Source of the DNA: Sphingomonas immobilis
Lineage (GTDB): Bacteria > Pseudomonadota > Alphaproteobacteria > Sphingomonadales > Sphingomonadaceae
NCBI RefSeq assembly: GCF_030580995.1
Contig: NZ_JAUQSZ010000014.1
Location: 62,001-126,000, forward strand
Reading direction: 5' to 3'
Length of the DNA stretch: 64,000 nucleotides
The notes below the pieces were generated by a model, which had not been told where the DNA came from, did no database searches, and saw only the letters and a list, made by a program, of their open reading frames with translations. Below, piece by piece: positions 24,535 through 33,674 of the stretch. Position 1 is the first letter of the stretch. The number at the start of each line of letters is the position of its first letter. A program made the translations under genes and the position numbers.

Positions 24535-25770
24535 TCAGCGCCGCAACTCGAGATTGTAGACGTCGGCGAAGTTGAAGTCCTTGGCGACGAAGATCCCGAC
24601 CTCCTCGCCCTGGTTTTTCTTCAGCACCGGTCGGATATTGATGCTGTTCTGGAGTGCAATGCTCGCCCCCTCGCTCGGGGTCCGGGTCGTATTATTGAAG
24701 TTGTTGCTGCCACCTGAAACGGACTGCCCGGCGATATAAGCGGCGTCGTCGACCAGCGAGAGCAGCAACGCGCTACCGAAGCGCGCCCAGAAGAAGGTGT
24801 CCACGGACCCGGCGATGCCGGCGCGGCCAAGGGCGTCCGACCCCGGCGAAGCCAGGTCGATGCGCACGCCCTGCGGCGTGACGGCCCGCGTCCACAACAC
24901 GAACAGGCGGTTCTGCCCTTGCTGGATGCCGCCATGATATTCGCCGAGGACTTTGGTGCCCTTTTCCATGAGCACGACACGGCCATTCTCCGAATAGACG
25001 TCGCGCGGAATCAGGCACGAGGTGTAACCGGGCTGCGCAGAATTCATCGCTGTCTGGAGGATGCACGGGATCAGCGTGCCGGCGGTGACGAGATAATTGC
25101 GGTTGGGCAGCATCGAGGCCCGTGCCTCGCCGACCGCCGAACTCTGTCGAAGCGCGTCGAGCGCATTGGGTGCGCCGCGGGCGGCCGTATCGTTAGCACC
25201 ATCGCCGCCGTCCGGACTGGCGGTGCCGCTACCTGCGCCACTTCCACCGCCCGATGGCTGAAGCGCATCGCGCCCTCCATAGGCGATCAATGTCGATCGC
25301 CGTGCCTGGTCGGCCAGGTTCTGCCGCGTATTCTGCGGCGCGCCTGCCGGCGCTGCGCCCGGTTGCATGGCAGGAACGATCTGTCCGTCAGGGCCAACGA
25401 CCTGCGTGCCAGGTGGAGGATTGATGACGGGTGCGTTGGGATCTGCGGCGAGAGCGCCAAGCGGCTTGGGTTTCGCCGCGACGGCATCATACGCGACGGT
25501 CTCGCGCGCTGCCAGATCGGGGCGTTTGGCCATCGACTCCGGTTTGCCCATCAGGCTGCCGGCATTGTTGGTGCTTGGCCCCGAGTTGACCCACAAGATG
25601 CCGAGAACCATCGCCGTTCCCGCGAAAATCAGGGCGGTGTTCCGCTTTGCCGGTGTCATCCCACCGATCGGATCGATGCCGCGCTCGCGGATGATTTCGT
25701 CGCGTTCAGGTGTTGGATCGCCTTGCGGGCGACGAGGGGCCTCGGCCGCAGACTCGTCCATCGCGCTCAC
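24535..25770 (-). CDS. virB10: VirB10 core-complex protein
   Basis: A 411-residue TrbI/VirB10 protein. A cytoplasmic N terminus, one membrane helix (TALIFAGTAMVLGILWVNSG, about residues 46-65), a proline/glycine-rich periplasmic linker, then the conserved C-terminal beta-barrel domain (VTAGTLIPCILQTAMNSAQPG, YSENGRVVLMEKGTKVLGEY, FNFADVYNLELRR). It spans the envelope and senses ATP use. The start GTG 25770 overlaps the virB9 stop (GTGA); ATG 25761 is an alternative. Confidence 0.95.
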   Translation of the reverse strand: MSAMDESAAEAPRRPQGDPTPERDEIIRERGIDPIGGMTPAKRNTALIFAGTAMVLGILWVNSGPSTNNAGSLMGKPESMAKRPDLAARETVAYDAVAAKPKPLGALAADPNAPVINPPPGTQVVGPDGQIVPAMQPGAAPAGAPQNTRQNLADQARRSTLIAYGGRDALQPSGGGSGAGSGTASPDGGDGANDTAARGAPNALDALRQSSAVGEARASMLPNRNYLVTAGTLIPCILQTAMNSAQPGYTSCLIPRDVYSENGRVVLMEKGTKVLGEYHGGIQQGQNRLFVLWTRAVTPQGVRIDLASPGSDALGRAGIAGSVDTFFWARFGSALLLSLVDDAAYIAGQSVSGGSNNFNNTTRTPSEGASIALQNSINIRPVLKKNQGEEVGIFVAKDFNFADVYNLELRR

Positions 25771-26624
25771 TCCTTCGGGTCTTGTATGGTGCGTTCGACA
25801 TGCGGCGACGCTGTGTTGGTGCCGTGATCGACGCCGTAAGGTGTTGGCGCGAGATTATAGATGCACAGCACCTCCCGGTTCCGGCGCAGACGCAGTTGAG
25901 CCGCCACAGCGTGAACGACCACGAACTCGTCCCGGACATCGAATGGGACCAACGTCTCCGAGCCGTCCGGGCGCACGAGATAAATCGCCGGGATTTCGTG
26001 GTTGCCGGGAAAACGCAGGACCGTGAACTGGCCGTTGTCGGAGATCTCCGACGGCTGAAGATCGCTCGCACCCTGGACCTTGTAGTTCAGATTACGCGGT
26101 CCATCGATGACGCCGTGGTCAAGGGCTCCCCGAACGGCGCTCGCCTGCAATGCCGCGACGCGCTGTGCTTCCTGCGTCGCGCGCATGCGAGCGGCACGAT
26201 CAGCTTCATCGCGCGGGTAGCGAAACCGAACCTGGAAGAATGTATCACGGCTCCCGCTGCCGATGGGTCCTCGGCGCGCCGTCAGTTCGAAGGCGTAGTT
26301 GCGCAGCTCACCCCCGCGATTGGTCGTGACGATAAGGTTCGTTGGTCCCGCCCGCTCACGGGGTTTCAGGAACAGAATGTGACCGGCAACCGCCACTTCC
26401 CAGGAGACGGTGTCGCCGAGCGCGACATGTTCAATCGTCTCGTCGGCGCCAAGCACGACCTGGGTCGCTGTCCGGAATGTGCCGACGATCCGGTAGACCT
26501 GGGTCTCCTGATATTCGACGAACTTCACGCGTGGATCCGCCGGCCCACCGCGCGGCGTGTCCTCCGCGAGCGCGGGTGTCGCCATAATGGCGATAAGGCT
26601 CGCTAATGGAAGAAGGCGGTTCAC
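25767..26624 (-). CDS. virB9: VirB9 core-complex protein
   Basis: A 285-residue periplasmic protein with a signal peptide (RLLPLASLIAIMATPALA). N-terminal domain: DPRVKFVEYQETQVYRIVG, IEHVALGDTVSWEVA, LFLKPRERAGPTNLIV. C-terminal domain: LNYKVQGASDLQPSEISDNG, PAIYLVRPDGSE, REVLCIYNLAPTPYG. It forms the outer-membrane ring with VirB7 and VirB10. The start is GTG 26624, overlapping the virB8 stop by 4 bases; longer readings run inside virB8. Confidence 0.94.
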   Translation of the reverse strand: MNRLLPLASLIAIMATPALAEDTPRGGPADPRVKFVEYQETQVYRIVGTFRTATQVVLGADETIEHVALGDTVSWEVAVAGHILFLKPRERAGPTNLIVTTNRGGELRNYAFELTARRGPIGSGSRDTFFQVRFRYPRDEADRAARMRATQEAQRVAALQASAVRGALDHGVIDGPRNLNYKVQGASDLQPSEISDNGQFTVLRFPGNHEIPAIYLVRPDGSETLVPFDVRDEFVVVHAVAAQLRLRRNREVLCIYNLAPTPYGVDHGTNTASPHVERTIQDPKE

Positions 26625-27310
26625 CGCACCACCTCGGGGTCCGCGCGGTAATTCTCGACCTGGAACCCCAATGGGTTGCGATAGCGGTCGCCCTCCGCCA
26701 TCGGCGCGTTCGTGTACCGGAAGGTGACGGTCGCGATCCAGTCGCTGCTTTGCGTATCGGTGTCGGTCTGCACTGTCCGCGTGAAGCGGACGTTGGCAAC
26801 ACGATCGTTGATGAAGGCGATATTGCGCACGCGGGCCTGGACGACCGCGCTCTTGCCCCACACGACCTGTGGGCTTGCGGCGTTGTTCGAGCTGAAAAAC
26901 CGGCCCCAGCGTTGCTGCTCGCCTGGTTCGGACAGGATAGTGACGGCCCGGAAATTCTCTTCGGCCGCCGCCGGCAACCAGCTTTCCCGGGTCCGGACAT
27001 ATTGCGCGAGGAAAAATTTCGTGACCGCCTCATCATAGCGCATCGGCTTCTGGGTGACGGTGGTCTGCACGTCGACGGCGCCCGTCGTCTGATTGACGCG
27101 AATGATGTACGGCATGACCGTCTTCAGCGGCGCAAGGCCCGCGAGTGCGAAACCCTCCGCGGTCGCGGCAAGCAGGCCCAGGCCAGCTACCACCCAGGCG
27201 ATGCGTTCGGACCGCAACGATTTACGCTGGCGGTCCTGATCCCAGGATCGGGCATGGCCGAAATAGAGTTCGGCGTCCTTGGCCGGCACGCCTTCGGTCT
27301 GATTCCGCAT
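26621..27310 (-). CDS. virB8: VirB8 assembly factor
   Basis: A 229-residue inner-membrane protein. A single membrane helix (IAWVVAGLGLLAATAEGFALA, about 38-58) is followed by an NTF2-like periplasmic domain (MPYIIRVNQTTGAVDVQT, RYDEAVTKFFLAQYVRTRESW, ATVTFRYTN). VirB8 organises the assembly of the other components. ATG 27310 is chosen because GGAAG lies 9 bases upstream; the TTG at 27319 would overlap the preceding gene. Confidence 0.93.
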   Translation of the reverse strand: MRNQTEGVPAKDAELYFGHARSWDQDRQRKSLRSERIAWVVAGLGLLAATAEGFALAGLAPLKTVMPYIIRVNQTTGAVDVQTTVTQKPMRYDEAVTKFFLAQYVRTRESWLPAAAEENFRAVTILSEPGEQQRWGRFFSSNNAASPQVVWGKSAVVQARVRNIAFINDRVANVRFTRTVQTDTDTQSSDWIATVTFRYTNAPMAEGDRYRNPLGFQVENYRADPEVVR

Positions 27311-27312
27311 GA

Positions 27313-27624
27313 TCAGCAACTTCCATAGGTGCTGGGAGCTGCTCGCGCCGATGTCTTCTCGGACAAAGGAACGGGCGGGGGCGGTGTGCCGCGATCAGCT
27401 GGTTGCTTGATCTGTGGCACGGGTGGTGGGGCAGGGGGCACCACCACGGCGGGGATCGGCGAGCCCGGCAGTACGCTCCCATAGATGTTGACGTCGCGCA
27501 GGTGCTTGCCATTGCAGACGGGCAGTTTCTTCGGCCCGGAAGCCCCTTGGGCGAGTGTCGGGAGCAGGGCGATGACGACCGCCGATCGTCGGAGCGCACG
27601 GACTATCGTGGACGGCCTCGTCAT
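27313..27624 (-). CDS. VirB7-position small exported protein
   Basis: A 103-residue protein between virB6 and virB8, the place where virB7 is normally found. It has a signal peptide (IVRALRRSAVVIALLPTLAQG), then C-containing PKKLPVCNGKHLRDVNIYG and a proline-rich stretch (VVVPPAPPPVPQ). No lipobox cysteine follows the signal peptide, so it is not a typical VirB7 lipoprotein. It may still act in the outer-membrane ring. ATG 27624 is supported by GGAAGGAA just upstream and overlaps the virB6 boundary closely. Confidence 0.6.
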   Translation of the reverse strand: MTRPSTIVRALRRSAVVIALLPTLAQGASGPKKLPVCNGKHLRDVNIYGSVLPGSPIPAVVVPPAPPPVPQIKQPADRGTPPPPVPLSEKTSARAAPSTYGSC

Positions 27625-27638
27625 TGGGTGTTCCTTCC

Positions 27639-28583
27639 TCATGCGCGGCTCACCGAACCGCCGCGCTGAGCGGCCCGTTCGAGATTGCGACTGTTGCGAG
27701 CGATACGGCGTTGCTGGAACGGTGCCGCCATGGACCCCCACGCAGAGCCGGCGAAGGCGCCGATGCCGGCGGACGCGCCCCCGGCAATGCCGGTCGCGAT
27801 TGACGGCGCCTGGAAAAAGAAGATCGTTCCCAAGAAAATATAAACGGCGAACAGCACCGCACCCAAGGCGGCGTCTCCAACACCTTCGGATGCGGTAATC
27901 GCGGTAGCACCAAGGTCAGTGATCAAGGCCGTGATCGCGATGATCACTGCCATCAGCACAATGAAGTTGAAGGCCTGCCCGAGCCAGCCGTGAAATAGCC
28001 TTCGCGTGGTCTCGAAGAGCGAAAGGGCGATGAAGATCGGTCCGAGCGCGATGATGATGGCCAGTGCCACCTTCGCGAAAACGGTGATGGAGAAGCCGAT
28101 CGCCGCAGATAGTCCGGCAAGCGCTTTAAGACCGAGGCTCAGGACGTACAAAACGAGCTTGTATGGGTTGATATCGCTGTAGGTTGCCGCCTCGGTCTCG
28201 ATCCTCGCGATAATAACGTCACACTGGCTGAAATAGTCGTCGAACACGTTGCCAACGCTCGTGACGGTATGCCCCGCCAACGCCTGCGAGATCGCATCAG
28301 GCATGCCGTGAAACAGGGGATTAGTTACCCACTCCGTGTAGGCGACCGTGGTGGCCGCAACGTAGAGCAAACACAGTTTCACCATTCGGTAGACAAGCTC
28401 GCCCCACGGCTCGCTGACGATGCCGCGCATCACCATGTAGCCGAACAGCGCAATATAGATGACCAAACCAAGCGCGAGTGGGCCGCGCACAACCTCGATG
28501 ACATTGTTCAAGCGCTCGTTAAGGAACATGTCGAGCTTGCCGTCGATGTTGGTGTAGAGAGTGGTGAAGAGCCCGTCGGCCAT
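27639..28583 (-). CDS. virB6: VirB6/TrbL polytopic channel protein
   Basis: A 314-residue membrane protein with about six hydrophobic segments: GPLALGLVIYIALFGYMVMRG, MVKLCLLYVAATTVAYTEW, then LALIIIALGPIFIALSLFE, FIVLMAVIIAITALI and VLFAVYIFLGTIFFF. The conserved FETTRRLFHGWLGQAFNF is a VirB6 landmark after the central periplasmic loop. It forms part of the inner-membrane DNA path. Confidence 0.92.
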   Translation of the reverse strand: MADGLFTTLYTNIDGKLDMFLNERLNNVIEVVRGPLALGLVIYIALFGYMVMRGIVSEPWGELVYRMVKLCLLYVAATTVAYTEWVTNPLFHGMPDAISQALAGHTVTSVGNVFDDYFSQCDVIIARIETEAATYSDINPYKLVLYVLSLGLKALAGLSAAIGFSITVFAKVALAIIIALGPIFIALSLFETTRRLFHGWLGQAFNFIVLMAVIIAITALITDLGATAITASEGVGDAALGAVLFAVYIFLGTIFFFQAPSIATGIAGGASAGIGAFAGSAWGSMAAPFQQRRIARNSRNLERAAQRGGSVSRA

Positions 28584-28598
28584 CTCATCTTTCCCCGG

Positions 28599-28826
28599 TC
28601 AATGGGCCGGCGACAGCGAGCGCAGCTTTTGATCAAGCGTCTTCACACTCTCTGCGTTCGAGCATTCCTGTGCGTCGCGATGCGTGCCATCGGCGCACGC
28701 CTTCAGGACTTCCGCGAGCTCTTGGGGGTGGGCTTTGAGGTAATCCTTTCCGCGCGCAGGGGGTTGGCACGCGACCAGAAATGCCGGGACCAAAAGCGCG
28801 AATGCCTTGAAGATGGTTGCCTTCAT
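28599..28826 (-). CDS. eexN: Entry-exclusion lipoprotein EexN-like
   Basis: A 75-residue lipoprotein. The lipobox LVAC places the acylated cysteine at C20. The mature part has DYLKAHPQELAEVLKAC (C44) and DAQECSNAES (C55), fitting the EexN pattern Y-L-x-x-H-P-x-E...C...C-x-N-A. EexN-type lipoproteins reduce entry of the same plasmid into a cell that already has it. Its position between virB5 and virB6 matches the eex place in IncN/IncW-like systems. It overlaps virB5 by 4 bases. Confidence 0.85.
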   Translation of the reverse strand: MKATIFKAFALLVPAFLVACQPPARGKDYLKAHPQELAEVLKACADGTHRDAQECSNAESVKTLDQKLRSLSPAH

Positions 28827-29533
28827 TGATGGAGGCTCCCAAGCTTTCTTGCTAAGATTTGCTCGCTCTCCTGCTGCGATCGAATCCGCTGCTCCGCCTG
28901 CTGCCTCATTGTGAGCGCCTGAAGTTGCACTGCGTCGTTCTGGATATGAGCATTTTCCACGCCGACACGGGCTTGGATATCCATCACGTCCTTCGCGTCT
29001 GACGCGGTGTCGAGCGACGAGCGCAGTTCCTCGAGACCTGTCGTCCGCTGGGCGGTGACGCCATACGCTGCCTCGGCAATGGCCGCGTCGCGCGCCGCCA
29101 TGTCACCATTTCGAGAGATGGAATCGCGGTTCGACCGCTCGAAAGCCGTCGCATCCGGGCGCAGTTCGGGAAGCTCGACGCGGTTGCTGATACGGATCCG
29201 ATCTGCGGCGGTCCCAAGGCTACCGAGGCCCGTGGTGTCAGATGACATGAGGCGCTGAATATCCCGTGCTTCGCTCGGCAAGAGGTGGCGAACGGCATCG
29301 GTGTTCAGGGACGACGCGATCTGGTTGACGTTCGTCAGCTTGTTGACGCTGTTGTAGAGCTCGGTCGCCTGCGAAATCTGCTGTTTGCCCTGCTCGATCA
29401 TCGACAGGGTGTTCTTCACGGTCGAGAGCGTCTGCAGGAAGGTGCTGGAATCATAGACCGGGATGCCTTGCGCGAACGCCGGCATGGACATCGTCAGTCC
29501 GCTGACAATCGCGAGCGCTCGTAATGCTTTCAT
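28823..29533 (-). CDS. virB5: VirB5 minor pilin
   Basis: A 236-residue exported protein: signal peptide ALRALAIVSGLTMSMPAFA, then the coiled VirB5 domain beginning IPVYDSSTFLQTLSTVKNTLSMIEQG. It sits at the pilus tip. ATG 29533 is chosen because a GA-rich ribosome-binding site (AAGGATGAGG) is just upstream; a longer reading to 29611 lies inside virB4. Confidence 0.92.
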   Translation of the reverse strand: MKALRALAIVSGLTMSMPAFAQGIPVYDSSTFLQTLSTVKNTLSMIEQGKQQISQATELYNSVNKLTNVNQIASSLNTDAVRHLLPSEARDIQRLMSSDTTGLGSLGTAADRIRISNRVELPELRPDATAFERSNRDSISRNGDMAARDAAIAEAAYGVTAQRTTGLEELRSSLDTASDAKDVMDIQARVGVENAHIQNDAVQLQALTMRQQAEQRIRSQQESEQILARKLGSLHQ

Positions 29534-29537
29534 GACC

Positions 29538-31955
29538 TCATCCTTTCCTTCTGGTGGTGGCTCGGCGGCGCTCGTGAAAGACGGGCAGCCAGTCGCTGGG
29601 ATCGTCGCCATGTTCGCGGCGAACCTGATCGAGGATTCCCACGGTCTCAGTTGTGCCCGAGAGGACGGCCAGCTCGTCGGACAGCCCGCCGAGATCGAGT
29701 TCCACGACGATGGAATCGTGACCCTGCTTGACCAGAAAGCGCCGGCTTTCGGGGATCAGATCGTTTCTGATGAGTTTGAACTCGGCGCGGGTGAGGCCAA
29801 GCCCATCGATATAATCGACCTCCCGGCCATGCGGGTTGGGCAAGAGGATCTTGGTGGCGACCTGCTCCATGATGCTATGCGAGATGTCCGAGCGCAGCGC
29901 GTCGGCCGGGCTTTGCGTCCCGAAGACCAGAAACGCATTCTGCTTCCGGTATGTCTTGAGGCCATCCTGCGCGAAGGCGCGGAAGGCATCATCGCCCAGC
30001 GCCTTCCAGAACTCGTCGATATCGATTACGAGCCGGCGGCCATCGAGCAGGGCATCGATCCGGTGGAACATGTACATCATCAGCGGCGTGCGGATCTCGG
30101 GATTGTCGAGGAAATCCGTCATGTCGAAACCGATGAACCTGGCCTCGAGCGTCAACTCGTCGCGGTCATTGTCGAACACCCAGCCAAGCGCTCCGCCCCG
30201 TGACCATTTCTCAAGCCGTGCCCCGATACCTTCCGGATCACGTTGTCCGAGCAATTGGCGTAGCGCGAGGATGGACCGTTCTTCCGGGGGAAGGCGCCCG
30301 ATCGAGAGGATGCCCTCGTCGATCATCCGCTCCTGCGTGACGCCGAGCTGGATGCCCGAGGGGGTCACCAGATGCCGGATCAGCCTGCCGAGGAAGACGA
30401 TATTGCCCGGGGTCTGCTCGAGCGCGCGGAGCGGAGCGAAGCCTGTCGGCACGCCGTTACGCAGCGCCAGATACGTGCCACCGGATGACCGTACATAGAT
30501 TTCGGCGCCTCGGTCCTTGTCGATGAAGATCTGCTGCGCGCCGGTTTTCTCGAGCTGCGCCATCAGGAAATTCTGGACGACAGTCTTGCCGCCTCCCGAC
30601 GGACCGATGATCAGCGTATGGCCGAGATCGTTCACATGAAAATTGAAGTAGAAGGGGGACTGAGCCGCGGTCTTCATCAAAGCGATGGCAGCGCCCCAAT
30701 GATTGCCCTCCGCCTTGCCGGCAGGAAAGGTGTGGAAGGGGGAGAGAGCGGCGAAATTGCGCGACGTGATCGCCGCCGGCCGCGCACGCCACGCAAAGTT
30801 GCCCGGAAGCTGCGACCAGAAAGCGGCTTCCAGCGCCGGGCCTTCCCGCGCCGAGACCAGACCGGCATCGGCGAGCGCAGCCCGTGCCGTCGAAAGATTT
30901 TCGGCTAGGCGTTTCTGATTTTCACCGAAGACCGCGAGCGAGAAATGATGCTCGCCCAGGACAAAGCGATTGCTCTGCAGATCGTCGGCCGCGTCCGCCA
31001 ACTCAAGCGCCTGACTTGCAGCGGCATCCTCGGTCGATGCCATCTGGTTCTGGCGCCGCCGCAGGCGCTCGGAGGCCCGCGCCTTGCCCATGAACGCAAA
31101 GGACTGCGTGACAACGAACGCGAAGTCCTGGCTAAGGAGCGCGTTCATCTGGCCGGGTCGCGTCATGGCCGGATATTCGCGGATACCGAACAGACCGACA
31201 AAGCGGCTCGTATCATGCGCGCGCACCTCGACCGTCTCGCGGCCGAAGATCACGCGTTCCCCATAGATGGCGGAACCGAGATGGCCGCGGACCAGCGGCA
31301 CTCTGCCGGCGCGGCCCATCATTACCAGCTCGAGCACCTCGAGCGGTTGGGAGAACATCAGGCCGTTATGCTCGTAGAGGTGCAGACGCCGAGGCCGGCA
31401 GCGTGCGAGGAGCTTCTCGATATCGCGCGCCTTGTCCTCGAAGCGTGCGAGCTCATCCTCGTCCACCTCGGTCCCTTCCTTGCGTGCCGACGCCAGACGG
31501 CGAAGCAGCACGCCGGTGCGGTCGGCCGATCCCACGGACGGGCGCATGATCAGGGTGAGGTACAGTTCGTTGACAAACATCCGCTTGGCGGTGACGCGCG
31601 CACGATATTTTGCATCGAGGTCGGCCGCAAAAGCCGAGCGGAACTCGCCTTCGGGATAGTCCGTGATCGGCCGGCGAACGATGTGGGTCCAGATCGCGAG
31701 GCGGTCGTCGGCAATATTGCGCAGCGTACCGTTGAGCTTCTCGTGCCAGTCGTTGAGATGGACAGGGTCGGCGGTTTCAAACGCCATGCCTTCGAGCTTG
31801 AACATCATCATGAGGTCGCGCCCGTCGAGCGCGATGACGTTCTCGTCGATATGGCGCGCATAGGGCAGGTAACGCGCCGGGTCGGCCTCTTGTTTGAGGA
31901 TCCGCCATGGCGTGCGGGCTGTCGCTCCGCTCAATGCGCTGGCCCGGCTAGCCAC
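29538..31955 (-). CDS. virB4: VirB4 secretion ATPase
   Basis: An 805-residue ATPase. N-terminal domain EADPARYLPYARHID ... NELYLTLIMRP; Walker A GPSGGGKT in GHTLIIGPSGGGKTVVQNF; Walker B LVIDIDEFWKAL; FGTQSPADAL is the conserved C-terminal block. It energises pilus assembly. The start is GTG 31955, overlapping the virB3 stop by 8 bases; it is placed there because the family N terminus (SRASALSGATARTPWRIL) begins there and all upstream codons lie within virB3. Confidence 0.95.
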   Translation of the reverse strand: MASRASALSGATARTPWRILKQEADPARYLPYARHIDENVIALDGRDLMMMFKLEGMAFETADPVHLNDWHEKLNGTLRNIADDRLAIWTHIVRRPITDYPEGEFRSAFAADLDAKYRARVTAKRMFVNELYLTLIMRPSVGSADRTGVLLRRLASARKEGTEVDEDELARFEDKARDIEKLLARCRPRRLHLYEHNGLMFSQPLEVLELVMMGRAGRVPLVRGHLGSAIYGERVIFGRETVEVRAHDTSRFVGLFGIREYPAMTRPGQMNALLSQDFAFVVTQSFAFMGKARASERLRRRQNQMASTEDAAASQALELADAADDLQSNRFVLGEHHFSLAVFGENQKRLAENLSTARAALADAGLVSAREGPALEAAFWSQLPGNFAWRARPAAITSRNFAALSPFHTFPAGKAEGNHWGAAIALMKTAAQSPFYFNFHVNDLGHTLIIGPSGGGKTVVQNFLMAQLEKTGAQQIFIDKDRGAEIYVRSSGGTYLALRNGVPTGFAPLRALEQTPGNIVFLGRLIRHLVTPSGIQLGVTQERMIDEGILSIGRLPPEERSILALRQLLGQRDPEGIGARLEKWSRGGALGWVFDNDRDELTLEARFIGFDMTDFLDNPEIRTPLMMYMFHRIDALLDGRRLVIDIDEFWKALGDDAFRAFAQDGLKTYRKQNAFLVFGTQSPADALRSDISHSIMEQVATKILLPNPHGREVDYIDGLGLTRAEFKLIRNDLIPESRRFLVKQGHDSIVVELDLGGLSDELAVLSGTTETVGILDQVRREHGDDPSDWLPVFHERRRATTRRKG

Positions 31956-32283
31956 GTGCGAAGCCCGGGCGCTTCGCCCCGTCGATCGGCAGGGGAGAGT
32001 AGGAGCTGCCGCCCCACCAGCCGCGGTTGCGGCAGCGCGCCTTGGTCGTCGTCCACAGCCACAGCAGTCGAAACGCGTTGGCGTCGTGCCGGACAATCAG
32101 TCGGGCAATCGTCAGAAACGCACCGGCCAATGCGAAAGCGTAGAGCGGGTTGCCGGTGATGATGAGGGTCAGGCACGCTGCCAGCGCGATCGGCAGCGAT
32201 GCCTCGATCGGTACGCCCAACCACATCGTTGGTCGGGTCACGGCCAGGAAGAGTGTCTCTTCCCTAAGCTTTTCGTCGTCCAT
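31948..32283 (-). CDS. virB3: VirB3 inner-membrane protein
   Basis: A 111-residue protein: ETLFLAVTRPTMWLGVPIEAS is the VirB3 signature, followed by two hydrophobic segments (LPIALAACLTLIITGN, YAFALAGAFLTIARLI). ATG 32283 matches the family start. It works with VirB4 in pilin handling. Confidence 0.94.
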   Translation of the reverse strand: MDDEKLREETLFLAVTRPTMWLGVPIEASLPIALAACLTLIITGNPLYAFALAGAFLTIARLIVRHDANAFRLLWLWTTTKARCRNRGWWGGSSYSPLPIDGAKRPGFARG

Positions 32284-32293
32284 CGCGGCGCAC

Positions 32294-32635
32294 TCACGCG
32301 CCGCCGGTGATGGTATCGACGATCCACTGCGCGCTGAACACGATGAAGATACCGACAATGACCGTCACGAGGAGACCGAGGCTGGCACGGCCCGTGAAGA
32401 ACATGAAGCCGACGATGACGACCGCGATCACCGCGATCGTCTTGGCAAATGTGCCGGTCAGCCAGGTCTTGATATTCTCGGCCATCGACGTGACGCCATC
32501 GGCCGCCTGGGCATGCGCGGGGTCGCTCAGCAGCATCGAAACCAGGATGGCGGTGGCGATGAGCGCCAGCGTCTGGACGAAAGCGCGGCGACGTGGCGGG
32601 AGCCAGATCGATATGGTCGAAGCGGGAATTGTCAT
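32294..32635 (-). CDS. virB2: VirB2 major pilin
   Basis: A 113-residue pilin precursor. A long signal region (FVQTLALIATAILVSMLLSDPAHA) ends near residue 43; the mature part has ENIKTWLTGTFAKTIAVIAVVIVGFMFFTG and a second hydrophobic helix (LLVTVIVGIFIVFSAQWIV). It overlaps the virB1 stop by 4 bases. Confidence 0.92.
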   Translation of the reverse strand: MTIPASTISIWLPPRRRAFVQTLALIATAILVSMLLSDPAHAQAADGVTSMAENIKTWLTGTFAKTIAVIAVVIVGFMFFTGRASLGLLVTVIVGIFIVFSAQWIVDTITGGA

Positions 32636-33315
32636 TCGGTCGGTCCTTCTCTCGATGCCGGCGTCCCGTCACCAAACACCATCATCGAGGCGGTTTGGGC
32701 GCCTGCGGAAATGTCCCAGGACCGCGGTGCTTTCACCGCCGTCTGCACAATGCGAGGCTCCTGGATTGGCGTTTCGGATGCGGGTATTGGAGGGGTGGAC
32801 CTGGCCGAGCCTGCGCCGGTTGGCGCCAATCCCCTGATCGCGGGAATAATGACCGCAGAGCTCGCATAGACTCTCGCCACATAGCCGTTGCCAAAGCCAC
32901 GGGCCTGACTTCCGGTATTGTACATCGAGAGAGCAACGGAGATCGCGCGATCGGACGAACCCTGGGTGCGCGCCGCGTCAAGAAAGTTGCTCGACAGGAC
33001 CCGCGCTGCTGCGGCGAGATTGCGACAGGGATCGAATGTATCCTCGACCGAGAGACCCAGCCATCGAAGATTGGCGCTGTTGATCTGCCCGAGGCCGAGG
33101 TCGATATTATATCCCTTGGCGATCAACGATCGGGCGATCCGGGCGGCCGCCGCAGGCGTCGCGGGTCTTTCGGGTCGGATGCCGCGGGCGTTTACGCCGA
33201 TGGCCAATGTGTCGAACTTGCTTTCGGTATGCACGACGGAAACCAGTGTTTCCGGCGCGACCGATGGCGCGCATTGCTGCGCGAGGGCAACGACGCTGGC
33301 CAGTTGCAGGATCAT
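32632..33315 (-). CDS. virB1: VirB1 lytic transglycosylase
   Basis: A 227-residue SLT-type enzyme: TLVSVVHTESKFDTLAIGVN has the catalytic glutamate, NIDLGLGQINSANL and YNTGSQARGFGNGYV are the other family motifs. It opens peptidoglycan for the channel. No long signal peptide beyond the short hydrophobic start is seen. The C-terminal 70 residues are proline/alanine-rich. It overlaps the upstream TrbM-like gene by 4 bases. Confidence 0.93.
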   Translation of the reverse strand: MILQLASVVALAQQCAPSVAPETLVSVVHTESKFDTLAIGVNARGIRPERPATPAAAARIARSLIAKGYNIDLGLGQINSANLRWLGLSVEDTFDPCRNLAAAARVLSSNFLDAARTQGSSDRAISVALSMYNTGSQARGFGNGYVARVYASSAVIIPAIRGLAPTGAGSARSTPPIPASETPIQEPRIVQTAVKAPRSWDISAGAQTASMMVFGDGTPASREGPTE

Positions 33316-33674
33316 TGTGAACCCATTCTGGCTGGATACGGGGCCGGCGTAACGCGCTCGATATTGGCAAGCGAATAGGTTTGTTGCCGACCATCGGCAA
33401 ACGTCATCACGACACGGCGGCGGGTGGCGGAGTCACGGTCGTAAACCTTGGTCTTCGCGACACCGCCGCCGCTACAGCCGGGAAAGGAGCCGCCGGTCGC
33501 CAGCTTTTGCCAAAGCTTGGTCATCGGGGGGATGCACGCGCCGTATTGCATCGCACCGCCCGGATTTGCGAGGCAAAGCAGAACCTGGCAGCCAAGATCG
33601 TTGGCTCGCGCCGGAACCGTCTGGGCGGACATCGCCACGAACGGCACGGCAAGGGCGATGTGCAGGCGCTGCAT
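33312..33674 (-). CDS. TrbM/KikA-like periplasmic transfer protein
   Basis: A 120-residue exported protein with a signal peptide (LHIALAVPFVAMSAQTVPARA). The motif C29-QVLLC34 followed by NPGGAMQYGAC47 and FPGC67 fits the TrbM/KikA/MpfK group, cysteine-rich periplasmic proteins of conjugation systems. It is the first gene of the virB operon and overlaps virB1 by 4 bases. The assignment rests on the cysteine pattern and place. Confidence 0.68.
   Translation of the reverse strand: MQRLHIALAVPFVAMSAQTVPARANDLGCQVLLCLANPGGAMQYGACIPPMTKLWQKLATGGSFPGCSGGGVAKTKVYDRDSATRRRVVMTFADGRQQTYSLANIERVTPAPYPARMGSQ

Noticed and set aside
30945..32159. 404-residue plus-strand reading opposite virB4/virB3
   Set aside because: It is antisense to well-conserved VirB4 and VirB3 motifs, and its composition is that of a shadow of GC-rich coding DNA.
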